Origin: Xylocopa sonorina
Lineage: Eukaryota; Arthropoda; Insecta; Hymenoptera; Apidae
Assembly: GCF_050948175.1 (NCBI RefSeq)
Contig: NC_135203.1
Location: 2,232,001 to 2,296,000 of the forward strand
DNA length: 64,000 nt
Direction: 5' to 3'
Shown here: positions 35,639 through 48,525 of the stretch, in pieces
How positions within the stretch are numbered: the stretch's first letter is position 1
Layout of the letters: each line of letters starts with the position of its first letter
Program-made: the position numbers and the translations under genes
Notes under the pieces: generated by a model
What the model saw: the letters and a program-made list of their open reading frames with translations, nothing else
The model's database searches: none
Told to the model about the DNA's origin: nothing

Positions 35639-37386
35639 TTACGAGATATTACAGTCATCCGTGTAAGTGTCCCTAATTTGTTGTTTGGTTTTCCGCGAAG
35701 TACGTCGGATCAAACTACGACTGCGCGGTTTGCTCTTCGTTTCTTCACTGACGGCGACGACATTTGAGCTTTGCGCTGCGACCACTTGTTGAGAATTACC
35801 ACCAGAGCCGACGCTTCCGGTTCTGCCGTGTGGACTGCCAGATCTACCGTTCCGATCGCTTCTGTAATACGCGAAGTCGATGAAGCCAGCGATCGGATTT
35901 ACAGATGGTAGGGAGGAATTAGTGAGTACTGGTAGTGCGTACACGTAAAGTAGTCCGTTCTTGTTTGCTCATCGGTACAGAGTTGGCGAACAGAATTGAA
36001 TATTTTGTTCGTTCTAGAGAACCCGAGGGAAATTTTCCTTTTCCATACGAAACGTTTGAATACGCGGCTTGAGAATAATAGCAGATTTGAAGTAAATACG
36101 AATCGATATGTTTTCTCAGACAGAACGAAATTGCCTTTCCATTGTTCTCACTTCAATTTTGTATGCGTTCGTATGCGTGACACGTTAAGCTGCGGCCAAT
36201 AATTTGAAATTCATCGTTCATGATTTGTTGGGAAGAGTTGCGAGCAGTGAAATTGAAATTTCCTAAACGATGGAAAATTGGTAAACGAGTTCAAGTGATG
36301 GCAAGGGTACAGATAAACAGAGAGGCAACAAAAGGGTAGAAGATGAAGATAAAGAAAAAGAGAAGAAAAAGAGAAGGGTGTAAATGGGGCGCGCAGGGGG
36401 AAGAGGAGGGAAAATAATTGGTAAGAAAAATGAGAGGGATATACCTGCGTGATCCATAGGCCGAGCATCTTCGTCGGAGGCCTGACTCGTCCGATTCGCC
36501 GGTCTGGTTCTTTGGTACTATTCGGGACAGAGTGACGAAACACCGAAAAATATCTTTGATATTATAATCGTCCTTAGCCGAGCATTCCATCACTTTCGCT
36601 CGAAGTTTTGGCAACTCGCAAAACAGCCATTCGCTCACATCTTCGATCGGTACTTCTCTTCGCGTTGTTGCAAGGTCCGACTTGTTCCCAGCAACGACTA
36701 TTGGTACTTCCTGAGAACCAATATCGAGAGGAATGAATCTAAACGTGTTCAATTATTTGCTTCGATTGCTTCGATTGCTTACTACTTCGATGCTGTTTGT
36801 ACGATACCTGAAAATCTGGCCGCTGTTCCCTGACTTCCTCGAAGCATCGTTTTACACACTCGAAGCTTGGTAAAGATGTTGTGGCATAAACGAGGAGAAA
36901 TGCGTGCGCTGTAGCTATGCTCAATCTTCTCATGGCTGGAAACTGTAAATCACCTGAAATCGTACACATACAGTCAGTATCTTTTTATTTCACGTAAAGT
37001 AATTCGAGGATAAACGCACGAAACAAGGAATTCCCTAATTATAAATCGGAAATCGAATGCTGATATAGTTTCGCCTTATTGAACGCGTTGGAAGTTTGTG
37101 ATAAAAATATTCGGTTTTATGATAGATTTTTCGAATCTAAGCTATTAGTGACCCATGTCTTATGGAACGATTCTAACGAAGAAGAAGGGACATGTTTACC
37201 AGCGGTATCCAACAGATCGACTTTGAGGGTGAGTGTACCAAGAATGCACTCTCTAGAATAGAGATCTTCAACGGTAGGCCTGTATCTTTCGCTGAATCCT
37301 TGGCCCAGTAAACGACGTATAATTGCGCTCTTCCCAACACCAGCACCGCCCAATACCACCAATCTGATCCTTTCGTGATCAGCCAT
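35639..37386 (-). CDS. Ras-family small GTPase, Dexras/RASD-like, with C-terminal extension and CaaX box
   Basis: Four minus-strand exons in phase, 273 aa: 37386-37200, 36953-36808, 36710-36445, 35861-35639. All nucleotide-binding motifs are present: P-loop GGAGVGKS (13-20), switch I PTVED, DTAG of switch II, NKSD and the CSAK base-recognition loop. After DTAG comes FPAMRRLSI, a signature shared with RASD1/Rhes rather than classic Ras. The C-terminal extension is Ser/Gly-rich then basic (KSKPRSRSLIRRTSRKTK) and ends CNIS, a CaaX prenylation box. So it is expected to be a farnesylated membrane signalling GTPase. The last junction uses attacag|A at 35862; an in-frame alternative acceptor upstream (encoding GFIDFAYYRS) breaks phase. 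An upstream acceptor at 37679 shows a 5' non-coding exon. The closest named orthologue is not certain. Confidence 0.86.
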
Positions 37387-37678
37387 CTCGCGCTGTTCTT
37401 TCGACTTGTGATTGCTTTCCAATTGTAAGGCAGGGTAGAGCAAGGGCGGAGCACGAGTACAAGTAGACGAGTCTTAATCCGCAAAAGCATGAAAAAGTTC
37501 TGTTCACAACAGATCGATCGCTGGCTTTTCCAATCTTTTGATTAGAATAAAAAGTAGCGTTACGATAAATACGATTTCAAAACGATCTTCTTTGTTCTGG
37601 CACCGTCAATCATCGAAGTAGCGACGATCCTTGAGACGATTGCAAATCGTATCCCTTCCTCCAGTTTCCGGAGTTCAC
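37387..37678 (-). other. 5'UTR part of the Ras-like gene's first coding exon
   Basis: A strong minus-strand acceptor (tttcttttcag, AG at 37680-37679) lies about 290 bases upstream of the start codon. It indicates that this segment is spliced to a further upstream non-coding exon. Confidence 0.5.
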
Positions 37679-40600
37679 CTGAAAAGAAATTTACCGTACT
37701 ATTAGCGATATCGTAACTATCGCCTTCAATAGAGAGAACGATTAATGACTAAATGAAACCGCAATAAACGTTAAATCGTAACGTGTCAAATGTGATCGTA
37801 TATTGTACACGATCGATCGCAAACGGGCTTGCAGCGGCAAAGCGTGCAAATAGGTAAGCAACGACAAATATCGACTTCTGCTAATGTCACGATAACAATT
37901 CCGGGTTCTCGACTAAACGGAACGATAGATTCGCCTTTTGGTTGTGGATTCTCTCGCGGCTACCGATACGTTCCCCTGGATATTACGTTCAATTATTTCT
38001 TATTATACCTTTTCGATGGAGTCTCTATTTGAGCCGCAACGGTACGAAGTTGAACAGTAGACAAAAGAGACTGGTTGAAAGCGTCTCGCAAACTCTATGA
38101 TCGATCGAAACGCGTTTCACCCAACGCAACGCCAGGGAATTAAAGCGGACTATACGGTAACAAGGATCTGGGTTAAGAAATTGAAAGTTTCATACAATGC
38201 TCACTTTCGTATCAATTAAAAGCGATCGCGCGAGTCCTCTCGCTTCGAGTTCTTCAGAGTTGGTAACAATATGATCCCTCGCGATTCACCTTCTTTCATT
38301 TCTTCGGTTATGTATATATCGAGGAACCGTGGTTTCGACGGGATCGCATTAATGTCATCGTGTTCGGTCACTCTGGCTATCGATGCTAAAACTTTCCATC
38401 ATTCGTGGATCGTGGTTTGCGGTTAATGCGCTATGCGTACCATCCAATGTGAAACCAGCGTTCTGCGGTTAATTTCTCTCCTCTCTCCCCTTCCTCTCTA
38501 TTCCAAATTGTATTTACGTCTCTCATAAAATAAATAGGGCGCTCGACTATTCTTCGTCTTCACAATTTCCATTTCGCGTTAGTTATATGTATATTTGATT
38601 ATACGTACATACGCATGAACGGTACTGCGATAAAATTGATTTGTTTCAGTAACGCAGTGGAAAGTAGTGTAGGAACGAGTTTCGTACTGTCGTTAACTGT
38701 TTCGACTCGTTATTATCCATCGGCGAAGTTACCAGAATTAATTAACACATCAATCATTAAAAATATAAAGCGCATACCGGCGTAACGTATGCACTGGCTG
38801 TGCGACGAAAAATAAACTGATATATTAATATAATAATATCTCAATGTTATACTAGCATATTATATTAAAGAAAAGAAAAGCTATAGACTAACGATATTTT
38901 ATACTTTGGTATTAAATGCCAGTTCCGTGGAGATTGTAAACTAATTTATGAAATCAAGCAAACAAAGAGTAAAGAAAAAAGAAAAAGGCGGCTGTTGGCT
39001 GATAGCTGGTGGCTGCATTCATTTCTGTATCTACTACCTGTACATCCCGTTTTGTGTCGTGGCCATAGATACATATTTACATGAGCGAATCCCCGAGTTA
39101 CCGAGTTGTTTACGCGCGTAAAACAACTTTGTGGACCAGATGCATCTCGTTTCCGTTCGATGCGCTCTTTTCTTATTTGTACGTCGCTCTCGATTCAAGA
39201 ACAAACAAGTCTTGCGGAATGTTCCCGATAAACCCAGCAGGTATCCTAATATCTCAGCCTCGAAATAGATTGAACCTCATTTCCGTATAAACGGCTCACT
39301 TCGAAGTGAGCTATTGAACAGTTATCACAGCCTCTTATTATCGTGTTACTGAATATTACACGTATCCGATACAACACGGATATAATTATACGGGTACGAT
39401 TTAAATAAAAAGCGTGGGCAGGTATACGAAAAGAAAAAGAAGCGACAGGATGTTCCTTTAAGAGTGACCCGATTCGTAAATTGTTTGGGAGCAATCAAGT
39501 GCATGGGACGTAAAAATATGCACGTGTATATGCCGATGCGGTTTTCGGTTAGCTAAAATTCGTGATTCAGGTCCTACCATGCGATGCACGATGATCGAAT
39601 GGTGAGAACAACGCGATGCGCGAGCGGTGTGAAGCTTTTATTCGCACGCAACGTAAGGCAACCGAAACGCTACGCTGCGACTGCTGAGAAAACTGATAGC
39701 GGTTTTATCTCCCTCGAACCAGCTGCCTAATGTTTTCGCGTTCTATCAGTTATAGGAGTTCGGAGAATTTAACAGGAGTATGCTTGGTTCCTTTTGCGTT
39801 TCTACCGATTTCAATTTTACGTTTACACCCATGTAAACCGAGTGTCATGCTTCGAAGTATAGAGAAATGGACATGCTAAAGATACACGCGTATGACAATG
39901 ATTTAAGGGCACACTGGGATGAGAGGAGCGCGAACAACTCTTCGTTGGAAGCGTAGAAGCTGATCTAGCGTGAAACGATCAAAGGCAGGACACGCGCGCC
40001 GCTAGGCGCCGATCTATTTCTACGTCGAGCAGCTTCCCCTTCATCCCATCGCGGATGGCTCAGCTGTTCTCTTTTTCATCGCTCCTCTCCTTTCTCTTTG
40101 TCGCTTCGAAAACGATCCTAATGCCCATTTATTGGAAAACCTTGTTGTGTGTCACGTCGAATTTTCCGCTCGATCCTCACGATCGATTAGTTTACCCTCG
40201 ACCATATTTCTATTCCCGAAAGTCTAGCCCTGTTTTTTTCTTATTCTTTCAATATTGGCAATATTGTTTAAATTCTCCCGGATTTGGTTCCATTCATATG
40301 ACTTCGCAGCTTTATTATTGTCGAATTTTTTTTGACTTTAACAACGAGCCGCTTTTATTTGATGTATGCAGGTGATATACGTACACGTATACGTATGTGT
40401 ACACATGTAGTAATACATTGTGGGCAAGCTTCGTCGCAAAAATGGAATGCTGTTTTTATAACCACATCGGAGATTGAAATATTTGCCTATACTGTCGCGT
40501 TGTCACATGCCAGAGTTGTTCTATTCACCACTATCAATTCCATTTTACAAGATTATGTATCTTCCTTTCCTTCCTCCTATATAGAACCACAAACGTGATC

Positions 40601-42534
40601 TTATGGTAAAGTGAAAACCTTGGCCAGCATTCTCGCGAACGACCTTAAATATCCCAAGATTTGTAACGATACCGAGGGTTTATTTGGTTACCAACGATAT
40701 TTCTCCTGTTCTTTTTACCGATTACCTTCGTCCATCTTTTCGATATTAACTTCTGCGCAAGGCAACCGGAAATAATTATCGGTTCTTCGTTAATGTCAAA
40801 GGTCGGTCCTCATCTCACTCGGGTGACAGGGTAATTAAAATATGTTTTCAAAATGCTTCGGGTAAAATTATTTAGTACGCGTTATCTCGTTAGTGCCGCG
40901 CAAATGTGCGACGTTAATGGCATAGATCGCGCTGGCTTAGCACGCTTTTTATTTTCCACGAATGTACATAATATAATTACTACGGAATACGTTCATGAGT
41001 TAATGCTTCTACTAAGGAAAGTGCGATACATATGTCGAGAAGCTCTGCGGATTCTTTCAAGAAAAAGAAGATCTCGAAGAAACGTAAGACGGTATGATAG
41101 AAAAAGGCGGCAGCTGTTAAAAGCGGTCGATCAACCAACAGCGATAAACCTTCGAGATTAAGGTCGACGCCAATATGTTACGAGAAAAGATGCTGTAAAA
41201 CGTATTTTCGAATGAAAAATAATCGTAAAAATTGCAATTATTAGGCATTTATATTTAAAGCCGGTTAATTGTCATTCATTGTTCAAAGAATGTAAGGAAA
41301 TAATAATTATCGAACAACAAGCAATATTTAATAAAAACTCTGTATAATCAGGGAACTTATTATTAACAATTTGTTAAACTTATTCTAGAACAATTAGATT
41401 TTGCTTATTTAAAAGCTGATACTCGATACCGATTATAGATCCCATCACGTGAAAGACAAAAATATTATAATGGATGGATATCATGTGTAGCTAACTCTTG
41501 TATCTCATTGATCTACTCCTTTCATAAGAAGAAATTTCGTTACCTACGTGTACGAGAGTATTTTGATTCTGAACAGTTGTACATGTGCCAGTCGATTAAG
41601 CAATTACTGTACTAACAATCGTTATTATACGTTACACTGATTATTTGCACAAACATACTAATTATTTACCATTAATTATTACCAATTAATGGATAATGTT
41701 GCCTGATGTTACTCAATATTTATATTGTAAAAATAGTAAATTTTAATAAATTTATCATTTTATATTTGTTTTGCTATAACGATACGTTGTTGACAAGTAT
41801 ACATGCACGCAACCATGTAAATTCTACAATTTACATATGAATGAATGAATGAATAAATAAATAAATAAATAATGCAATTGGAAAAATATACATAACCTCA
41901 AAAGTTTCAAGTTATTATTGATACAGAAATCAAACATATGCTTCCGTATTTCGAAACAGAAATGGAAGAAAAAAATAAGAACCAGCGATGTTATTTGCAT
42001 GTTATTCAAAGTGTATATATTATACAAAAAGTCGGTAAAATGGTACAAAAATTATTACGATATGCTTATTTTATGATACAAAAGTACACGGAAAAAACCG
42101 GAAGCTGCGCAAACCTAAACGAAGACGTACCAACACTTCCAGTTCTTTCACTTGTCGTTACTATCATTAAATACTATTTATATACTGGAGTGTCACAAAA
42201 TAATTTACCGGTTGATGATAATGAGTGCCTTTAACGTTGAAACGAAATTATACGAAATCTTATTCTCTGAACCAATCCCAATTTTCCCTTTTCTTTTTTT
42301 CACGTATTAAGAATAAAATTATTGGACAGTCACGGTGGTGCATGAAACTTTGAAATTAAGTGAAAAACGAGAATCGAATTTGCAGCACGAAATTGCTACC
42401 GTGAACTCGACTCGAACTTGAATTGTATGCAGAATTGTAAAACTACATATGTGCGCCGAGAACGATCGCTTTGAAGATACATCGTGCATTATTTTCGCAG
42501 ATTAGTCGAAAAATATGGAAGAAGGAGAGCTTAC

Positions 42535-42778
42535 CAGGACACAGGTACGATCGGTTGTAGGTCTTGGTTTACGATGTAATGTAATAGACCGTTTGTTGGA
42601 CAGCATGCACGACAGAATAATACCAAGAAGGACATACCCAACTCCGATCTCGATCGCTGTCGGGACGACACTGAGCAACCCTCTTCGGCGTATTCCGTTA
42701 TGACTTGCGTTAGCCGCCGAGTACATGCTACCGAAACCCAGCTTCCCTTCAAGGAGTATGCGCAGCAATATTTATTTT
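42535..42778 (-). other. Candidate minus-strand exon with a hydrophobic segment
   Basis: Bounded by a usable acceptor (cattatcag, AG at 42780-42779) and a strong donor (TCCTG|GTAAGC). Two frames are open across most of it. One has an ATG at about 42706 and would encode MYSAANASHNGIRRRG, then a ~25-residue hydrophobic stretch (LSVVPTAIEIGVGYVLLGII...), then a basic tail: a plausible signal-anchor N-terminus ending in phase 0. No partner exon was identified on either side, so it may be a chance arrangement. Confidence 0.3.
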
Positions 42779-45428
42779 CTGATAATGCGCTCGACCGAGC
42801 CTAAAGAACGGGATATTAATTTTTTTCTCCTTTTTATTATGTGATTCTACCAATTTGTAAAAAGTAAAAGATATAGTACACGGTATTGTATTGTGTAATA
42901 CCTTTTAGCTTGATGGAGAAAAGTGGATAATATATGGTAGTTTTAATCGAACAGCAGCGCTACGTTAAATCATTATTCATCAAAATGGCTAAAGCTTGTT
43001 TATTATTTTGGTTAGCAGTGTTAGTGGAAATTAATCGAACAAATTACGAACTCGATTAATTAAAAGCAAAAGTACAAACAATGTACAAAATTGTTAACAA
43101 ATTTAATGTGTGAATTCGTTAGTTAGGCTACGTGTTTATTTTACACGGACCGTAACCACAAATTGCACAGTAATACACCTATTCGCAGATCATGTACAAC
43201 TTTCGTAAACCGAGAAACCTTCACTCTGCAACACGTGCATGCATAACTAGAATAAATTTATGTAATCAACGGATATGACTTTACCGAAAATGTTCGATTA
43301 GTTCAACATAATGTTTGAAATTCTTCAGACAGCATGGATCACAGATACATCACAAACCGACTAATCACCTTCTCTAGCGATCCATACCCTGGTCCTAGTT
43401 CATTCATGTTTTATTCCACAATTTCAGTAACACAAATTTTTCATACTTCCATCAATCATGTGGTACAATATCGACGCATCCTCCAATCACACTTTCTCAC
43501 ACACAGAACATACAAAAAGCACAGGATTCATTTATCAACTAATTTGTAGCATAATTACTACTTTGTCATTCATTTTGTTAATCGATTTCTGTTAAAATAT
43601 ATGTTTCTTCTTGATTAATCACGTAACTTTATTCTACTCTTCGGCCGAAGTAAGTAAGTAAACTTCTAAACGTTACCATTCGATTCTTGCGACGAGTAGA
43701 TTCACCGAGTAATGGCCGTTGTATACAAGTTGTATATACCTAACTGTTGGGTGTAAATTGATGGTTGCATTGAGGAATAAAAATGCGATTTTATCACTTT
43801 TCAATTTTGTTATCACAAGTACTATATATATGTACATATTCAAGTGAAACTATTATACAAAATCTCGTATTTTCTGTTTCACGGATTATTCTTATACATT
43901 ATATTAATTACTTTTGAGAAACGTTATAAACAACTAATGACGAATCAATTAACTTTAACGCGTCATTCGGAACTTAGCGGGTGATTTAGTTTGTTGAACG
44001 ATTACATTTATCGAAAAATCCATTTATAAGTGTATAAAGTATAATCCTAAGTAAACGCATAGATATAGATAGAAAGGATTGTAATCACATTTTGAGACGA
44101 AATGAAAGCGCGGATGCAGACGCTTATTTCACTTACAATCGGCTGAACGTGTAGATGTTTGAATATAGATCGAGATGTATTTTTCCATCACAAGAGTAAC
44201 ATTGTCTAACACACGATTTGTTCGATTAAAAATTAAACGTTTTCAATAAATATAACTTGCATTTCTACGTAGTAGAATATATGTTTCAATATATCACAAA
44301 ACAATAAATACATCAACTTAATTGTACCGACGACGAGATATATAGAGCAATAATGACTAAAGTATCGTAGTGTCTTGAAATCTTGAATATTTAAGAGTCA
44401 CTGTATATATATATATATATATACGAAAGGGCCTATACACTCGAAGAACGGACATTCGGAATCGATCGTTTCCCAGTGGAATGATAGGTGGAATTATTAC
44501 GGAAATGTTCAATTCACCTTTTATTTGTATAAATATATCACCATAAAATGTTAATTAAAAATTGTTGTTACGTAATAAATGAAAAAAGAGCGAATGAGAC
44601 TGAATGAGATGTACTAGCAACGAGAAGAAAGGAAAGCGAAGTAATCATAACCAGAGGCAGGATACAAACGTAGAAGCTTGTAACTGTACCATCAAAAATG
44701 TTTTCGGATCTAGGCGTGGAAGCGGTGAACTGTACTGCGATGAATAAAATATATGAAACGATAGTGAGCTGTTAGAGTCACTTCTGACGGTGTGGTTTCT
44801 TGATCGTAAAGGTAATTTTGTGAGATCAGTTCGTTGTTGCCTTCTACGGTGATGCGTATATTTTGTGTGCAATCATTTACATGATACGTACAATTGATAC
44901 TGAATTCGACGAAATTATCGACACGGTCAGAAACCGCAACGTCTGAATTAGCCCTTACATACATAGTTCTCTTTATCAAGTACCAGACGATTTTTCGCTA
45001 TACATTGTAACTGACATCAACATTAATTACATTAACGGTACCATTAATGTTATATTATTGTAACAAATGCTTCTTGCCGCTGTTTGTATGACATAGTAAA
45101 AAATATACCTTTCTGACTTCATTAAAATTTTTTTACAATTAATATTGCGCTATCACTAGAACAATAGAAAATGACGATGATCGTTTCGTTTCCTTCTTAT
45201 TAAAACGTATCATCTTCTTACTCAGTTATAACAACACACCACGGCTAAGGATAAGCGTAATGTTTTCATTTATTTTCTGTTCAATATATAACTAACAATC
45301 TCTATATTTTAAATTGCTCCGATTTCCAAGAGCATTCGTAACAAAATTATTTGAACAACGTGTTGTTCGAATTTTATTTCACATTCTTACTATGTATAAA
45401 TTTTTGGGATTTTTTGATGAAGTCAATG

Positions 45429-45430
45429 AC

Positions 45431-45477
<47 letters not shown>

Positions 45478-45808
45478 TAGTAATAGTAGTAGTAGTAATA
45501 ATAATAATAATAATAATAGTAATAATAATAATAATAATAATAGTAATAATAATAATAATAATAACAACAATAGTAATAATAATAATAATAGTAATAATAA
45601 TAATATTCATAATAGTAACAGTAAACTAGTACTACTACTAATAATAAAAGTAATAATAATAATAGTGTTGTTGATGATGATGATGGTGATGATGATGATG
45701 ATGATGATGGTGATAATGATGGCAATGATGACGATGATGATGGTGATAATGATGGTAATGACGACGATGACGATGAAGTATGATGATGATAATAATGATG
45801 ATGATGAT

Positions 45809-45863
<55 letters not shown>
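45429..45863. repeat. Large (AAT)n / (GAT)n trinucleotide microsatellite
   Basis: About 435 bp of AAT/AGT triplets passing into ATG/GAT triplets and back to AAT. It creates long asparagine, isoleucine, leucine and tyrosine frames in several frames on both strands, up to 189 codons, none of which should be read as genes. Confidence 0.97.
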
Positions 45864-46898
45864 GGAAAAATTGGCTCAGTTGAGTGATAAAATGTGATAC
45901 ATATTTTTCTCTATTCTTTTTGTCCTTCCTTTCGTTATTTTTTACTTTTATTTACCGCTTCTATTTATTTAATTGTTTCTAACAAAGTTTTCTCTTTCCT
46001 TGCAAAGTTCGTATGTTATCATGATATAGTTATTTATAACGATGACCAATTTTTCTAATTTTCCTTTCTTTCATGGCAAATACGGAATGTGCGTGTCTGT
46101 GCGTTCAATACGCAAATTTTGTTATGTTACGGAGAAGAGAAAAGAAAGAAGGGAAAAATTGTGTACAAGTCGTGGGTATGAATAAATTGTTTCAGAATAT
46201 TTTAATTTCAACGATAAACTGTTGTTTTCAGAATTGAAACTGCCATTAAGTTCGCTAAAAGAAGGAAAAAGTAATAAAGGAAAGGTATGCGAAAGCGCCT
46301 CTAACTTAAACTTTTGGAATCACGATTCGTATATCTAACACGAAAATGTTCTCAACGAAAAAGTAAAATGTTGAAAAAATAAAAGTTAACAACCGTTGAG
46401 GAGTACAATTGTTGTGCTACGGCTTTTAATTATAATGTGTATATATATATGTATATGCTCGTTCGAAATAGGTATTATTCTAATAAAGAAATGTTTAAAC
46501 ATTTTAGCATCATTATGTTTTAAAATCAATCTTGAATATCACCAAATTTGTCATTGCTTGTCTCATCGTTACACGTGACAACAATCAAATATTGTAACAA
46601 AGTTACACATCGGAAGGAAACTTGTACAACAAATTATAAGCGCGTGCTTATGTTTGCCTTGTATCGCCATTGATACTTTGTTGTTGAACTTCACGAAAAG
46701 ATCATGAACGATACCAAGTAAGACAAGAAGTATAAGGTGTAATCACCTTGTTCGTACATCATATCATATGCCTGCTTTATTACGGTAATTTCTCGTCGAT
46801 ATTGGTTCATTTTTGGATCTCGTGTCACTGGTAAGATTTTGAGAATCGCCACGCGATGTCATATTTTCTTTCAAGCAAAATCTCAAATTTATTTAGTA

Positions 46899-48525
46899 TT
46901 AATACCGTATGGGTTGCCACACACCGGTAGCTTCGTCCCGGCGGTAATAATGAGGTCTGTTATCCCGGAAAACGGTGACAGCTGGAAATTGATTGTCTTG
47001 AATATACTTGAGCGTTGCCCGCACCTAAAGCAGATCGGTTCAACAAACGTGAATAAAATCAATTAGATATTAGAGCGAGATATTGATTCTGTTTAAGCGC
47101 CAACGGTTCCACCTTACGTGCATTTATTCCATTGCGTTACCTGTGATACAAAATGTGGAAGTTCTACTTCTGGTGCAGTAGAAAGATGTTGCAAAATAAA
47201 TTGATCCGATTGGGCGAGCCAAAGATCAACCCCTCTCAGAGGATCATAGTTGAACGGACCAATTCTAAGTAATCCAAGCGTGCAGTCGTAAATATCCAGA
47301 ACCTATTCAATAAAAGAGTATTATCATGAGATATGTAATGATGAGATACATCTGAGAAATAGTAGGAAAAGAAATCCTATTCGTGTACATGCATATATAT
47401 TACTATTGCTTAGAATTATTCAAATAATATCAAAAGTTTGTGGACTGCGTACTATCAACAATCTAAATTTCAATCACATACAATTTAAGAGCATACGCAC
47501 CTGTTGACCTCCTGTTAAATGTCTAGCACACCTTAACGCCTGGTCCGGCCCTTTATCGGGAAAGGTTGCAGGGAAAATCTCGCCTGTTTTAACGTTCAAA
47601 CCGATACCATATATTACCGGCCAATGAATGCCACCTCTTACAGTAGTGTTCAACTCGCCCACGCAGCACAATGTCAGATCGATTTCCACTGGCTGCTTGT
47701 GAAATGCCGCTAAATCGAAACACGTAAAGTGGTTTTTGTTTGAAATTTATCAACAGCCAGAAAGAAGGCGACACGGGGGAAGGAGATGGACTTACAAAGA
47801 ATATTACAGAACAGTTCCTCGGAATAATTTCTGGGATCGGAGTAACCACCGACGAGCTGCAGCTCTAAACGACCCTCTGGAAATCCAAGAGCAAGCTCGG
47901 TTACCCTTTGGATCATCGCTGCCGCTGCGTCCTCTGTACCTGCCCCATCTAGATGCGCCAACGCCGCGGCACCCGATCCTACGTATCGCAAATAAAACCG
48001 TTCAATCCCCAGACAATTATTCGATCGTACGTTGTCTACTTTTAGATCATCACGCCAGCAAAATAGCTCTCTATACGTGTAAGTAAATGCAATCATGACA
48101 CAACTAACCGCTAACACGAATCCTTATTCTACGGCTTACCGGAATGCCTCACAACGACAATTATGCAGGTAGTCATATCATCCGAGCCGATAATGCTCAC
48201 GTTTTCTGAAAAAGAAAACCGGAGAACGAATCTAGATTCATCGTTGGTTACAATATCGCCAGTCGTGCATAGGGGTTGTACACAACGTACACCTCCGTTC
48301 GAGAATATTAAGATACATTCAGAACAGCTTATGCTTACTATCGTGTGGCAAAGTAGCGGCCATCTCCCGTTGGCGTACATAAAGTAGACCCATCGGACCC
48401 ACCAATTTCGCTGGCATCGAATGAAGTTGTGCCGCAGTTTCACGATATACCGGGTGGGCTGCGTACAGGGATCTGCTGTCTGCTGGGATGTCCTCTTGCA
48501 GGACCCCGTTCACCACGAGCACCAT
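46899..48525 (-). CDS. NTAN1: Protein N-terminal asparagine amidohydrolase (NTAN1)
   Basis: Six minus-strand exons in phase: 48525-48339, 48205-48140, 47978-47796, 47709-47501, 47302-47141, 47024-46899, giving 310 aa, the same length as human NTAN1. Known reaction: deamidates N-terminal Asn to Asp, feeding substrates into the Arg/N-degron pathway. Conserved blocks in order: MVLVVNGVL at the start, VGPMGLLYVRQRE, GSDDMTTCIIVVVRHSG with the catalytic cysteine (C76 here), LVGGYSDPRNYSE, HWPVIYGIGLNVKTGEIFPATF, LRIGPF and the tail ending PIRY. No key residue is missing. The start ATG matches the family start, but the sequence before it (cgctgaacag|g) looks like an acceptor, so the 5'UTR is probably spliced. 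No other recognised gene is within 9 kb on either side. Confidence 0.96.

Larger units (their letters stand above)
37679..46898. other. Gene-poor region between the Ras-like gene and NTAN1
   Basis: 9.2 kb with no complete gene. It probably holds upstream non-coding exons and the promoter of the Ras-like gene; a CpG-richer stretch at 39560-40050 (GCGATGCGCGAGCGG, GCGCGCCGCTAGGCGCC) is the best promoter candidate. One candidate minus-strand exon is at 42535-42778 and a large AAT/GAT microsatellite at 45429-45863. Open frames at 40853-41161 (102 codons, basic), 41938-42234 and 44710-44979 are unsupported by splice or domain evidence. Confidence 0.5.

Noticed and set aside
44710..44979. 89-codon minus-strand frame (INCTYHVNDCTQNIRITVEG…)
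   Set aside because: Reads somewhat protein-like, but has no usable acceptor or donor at its edges and no recognised domain; partner exons were not found.
45314..45883. 189-codon polyasparagine frame
   Set aside because: Produced by an AAT microsatellite; equivalent homopolymer frames exist in several frames on both strands.
47736..48086. 116-codon plus-strand frame
   Set aside because: Antisense shadow of NTAN1 exon 3.
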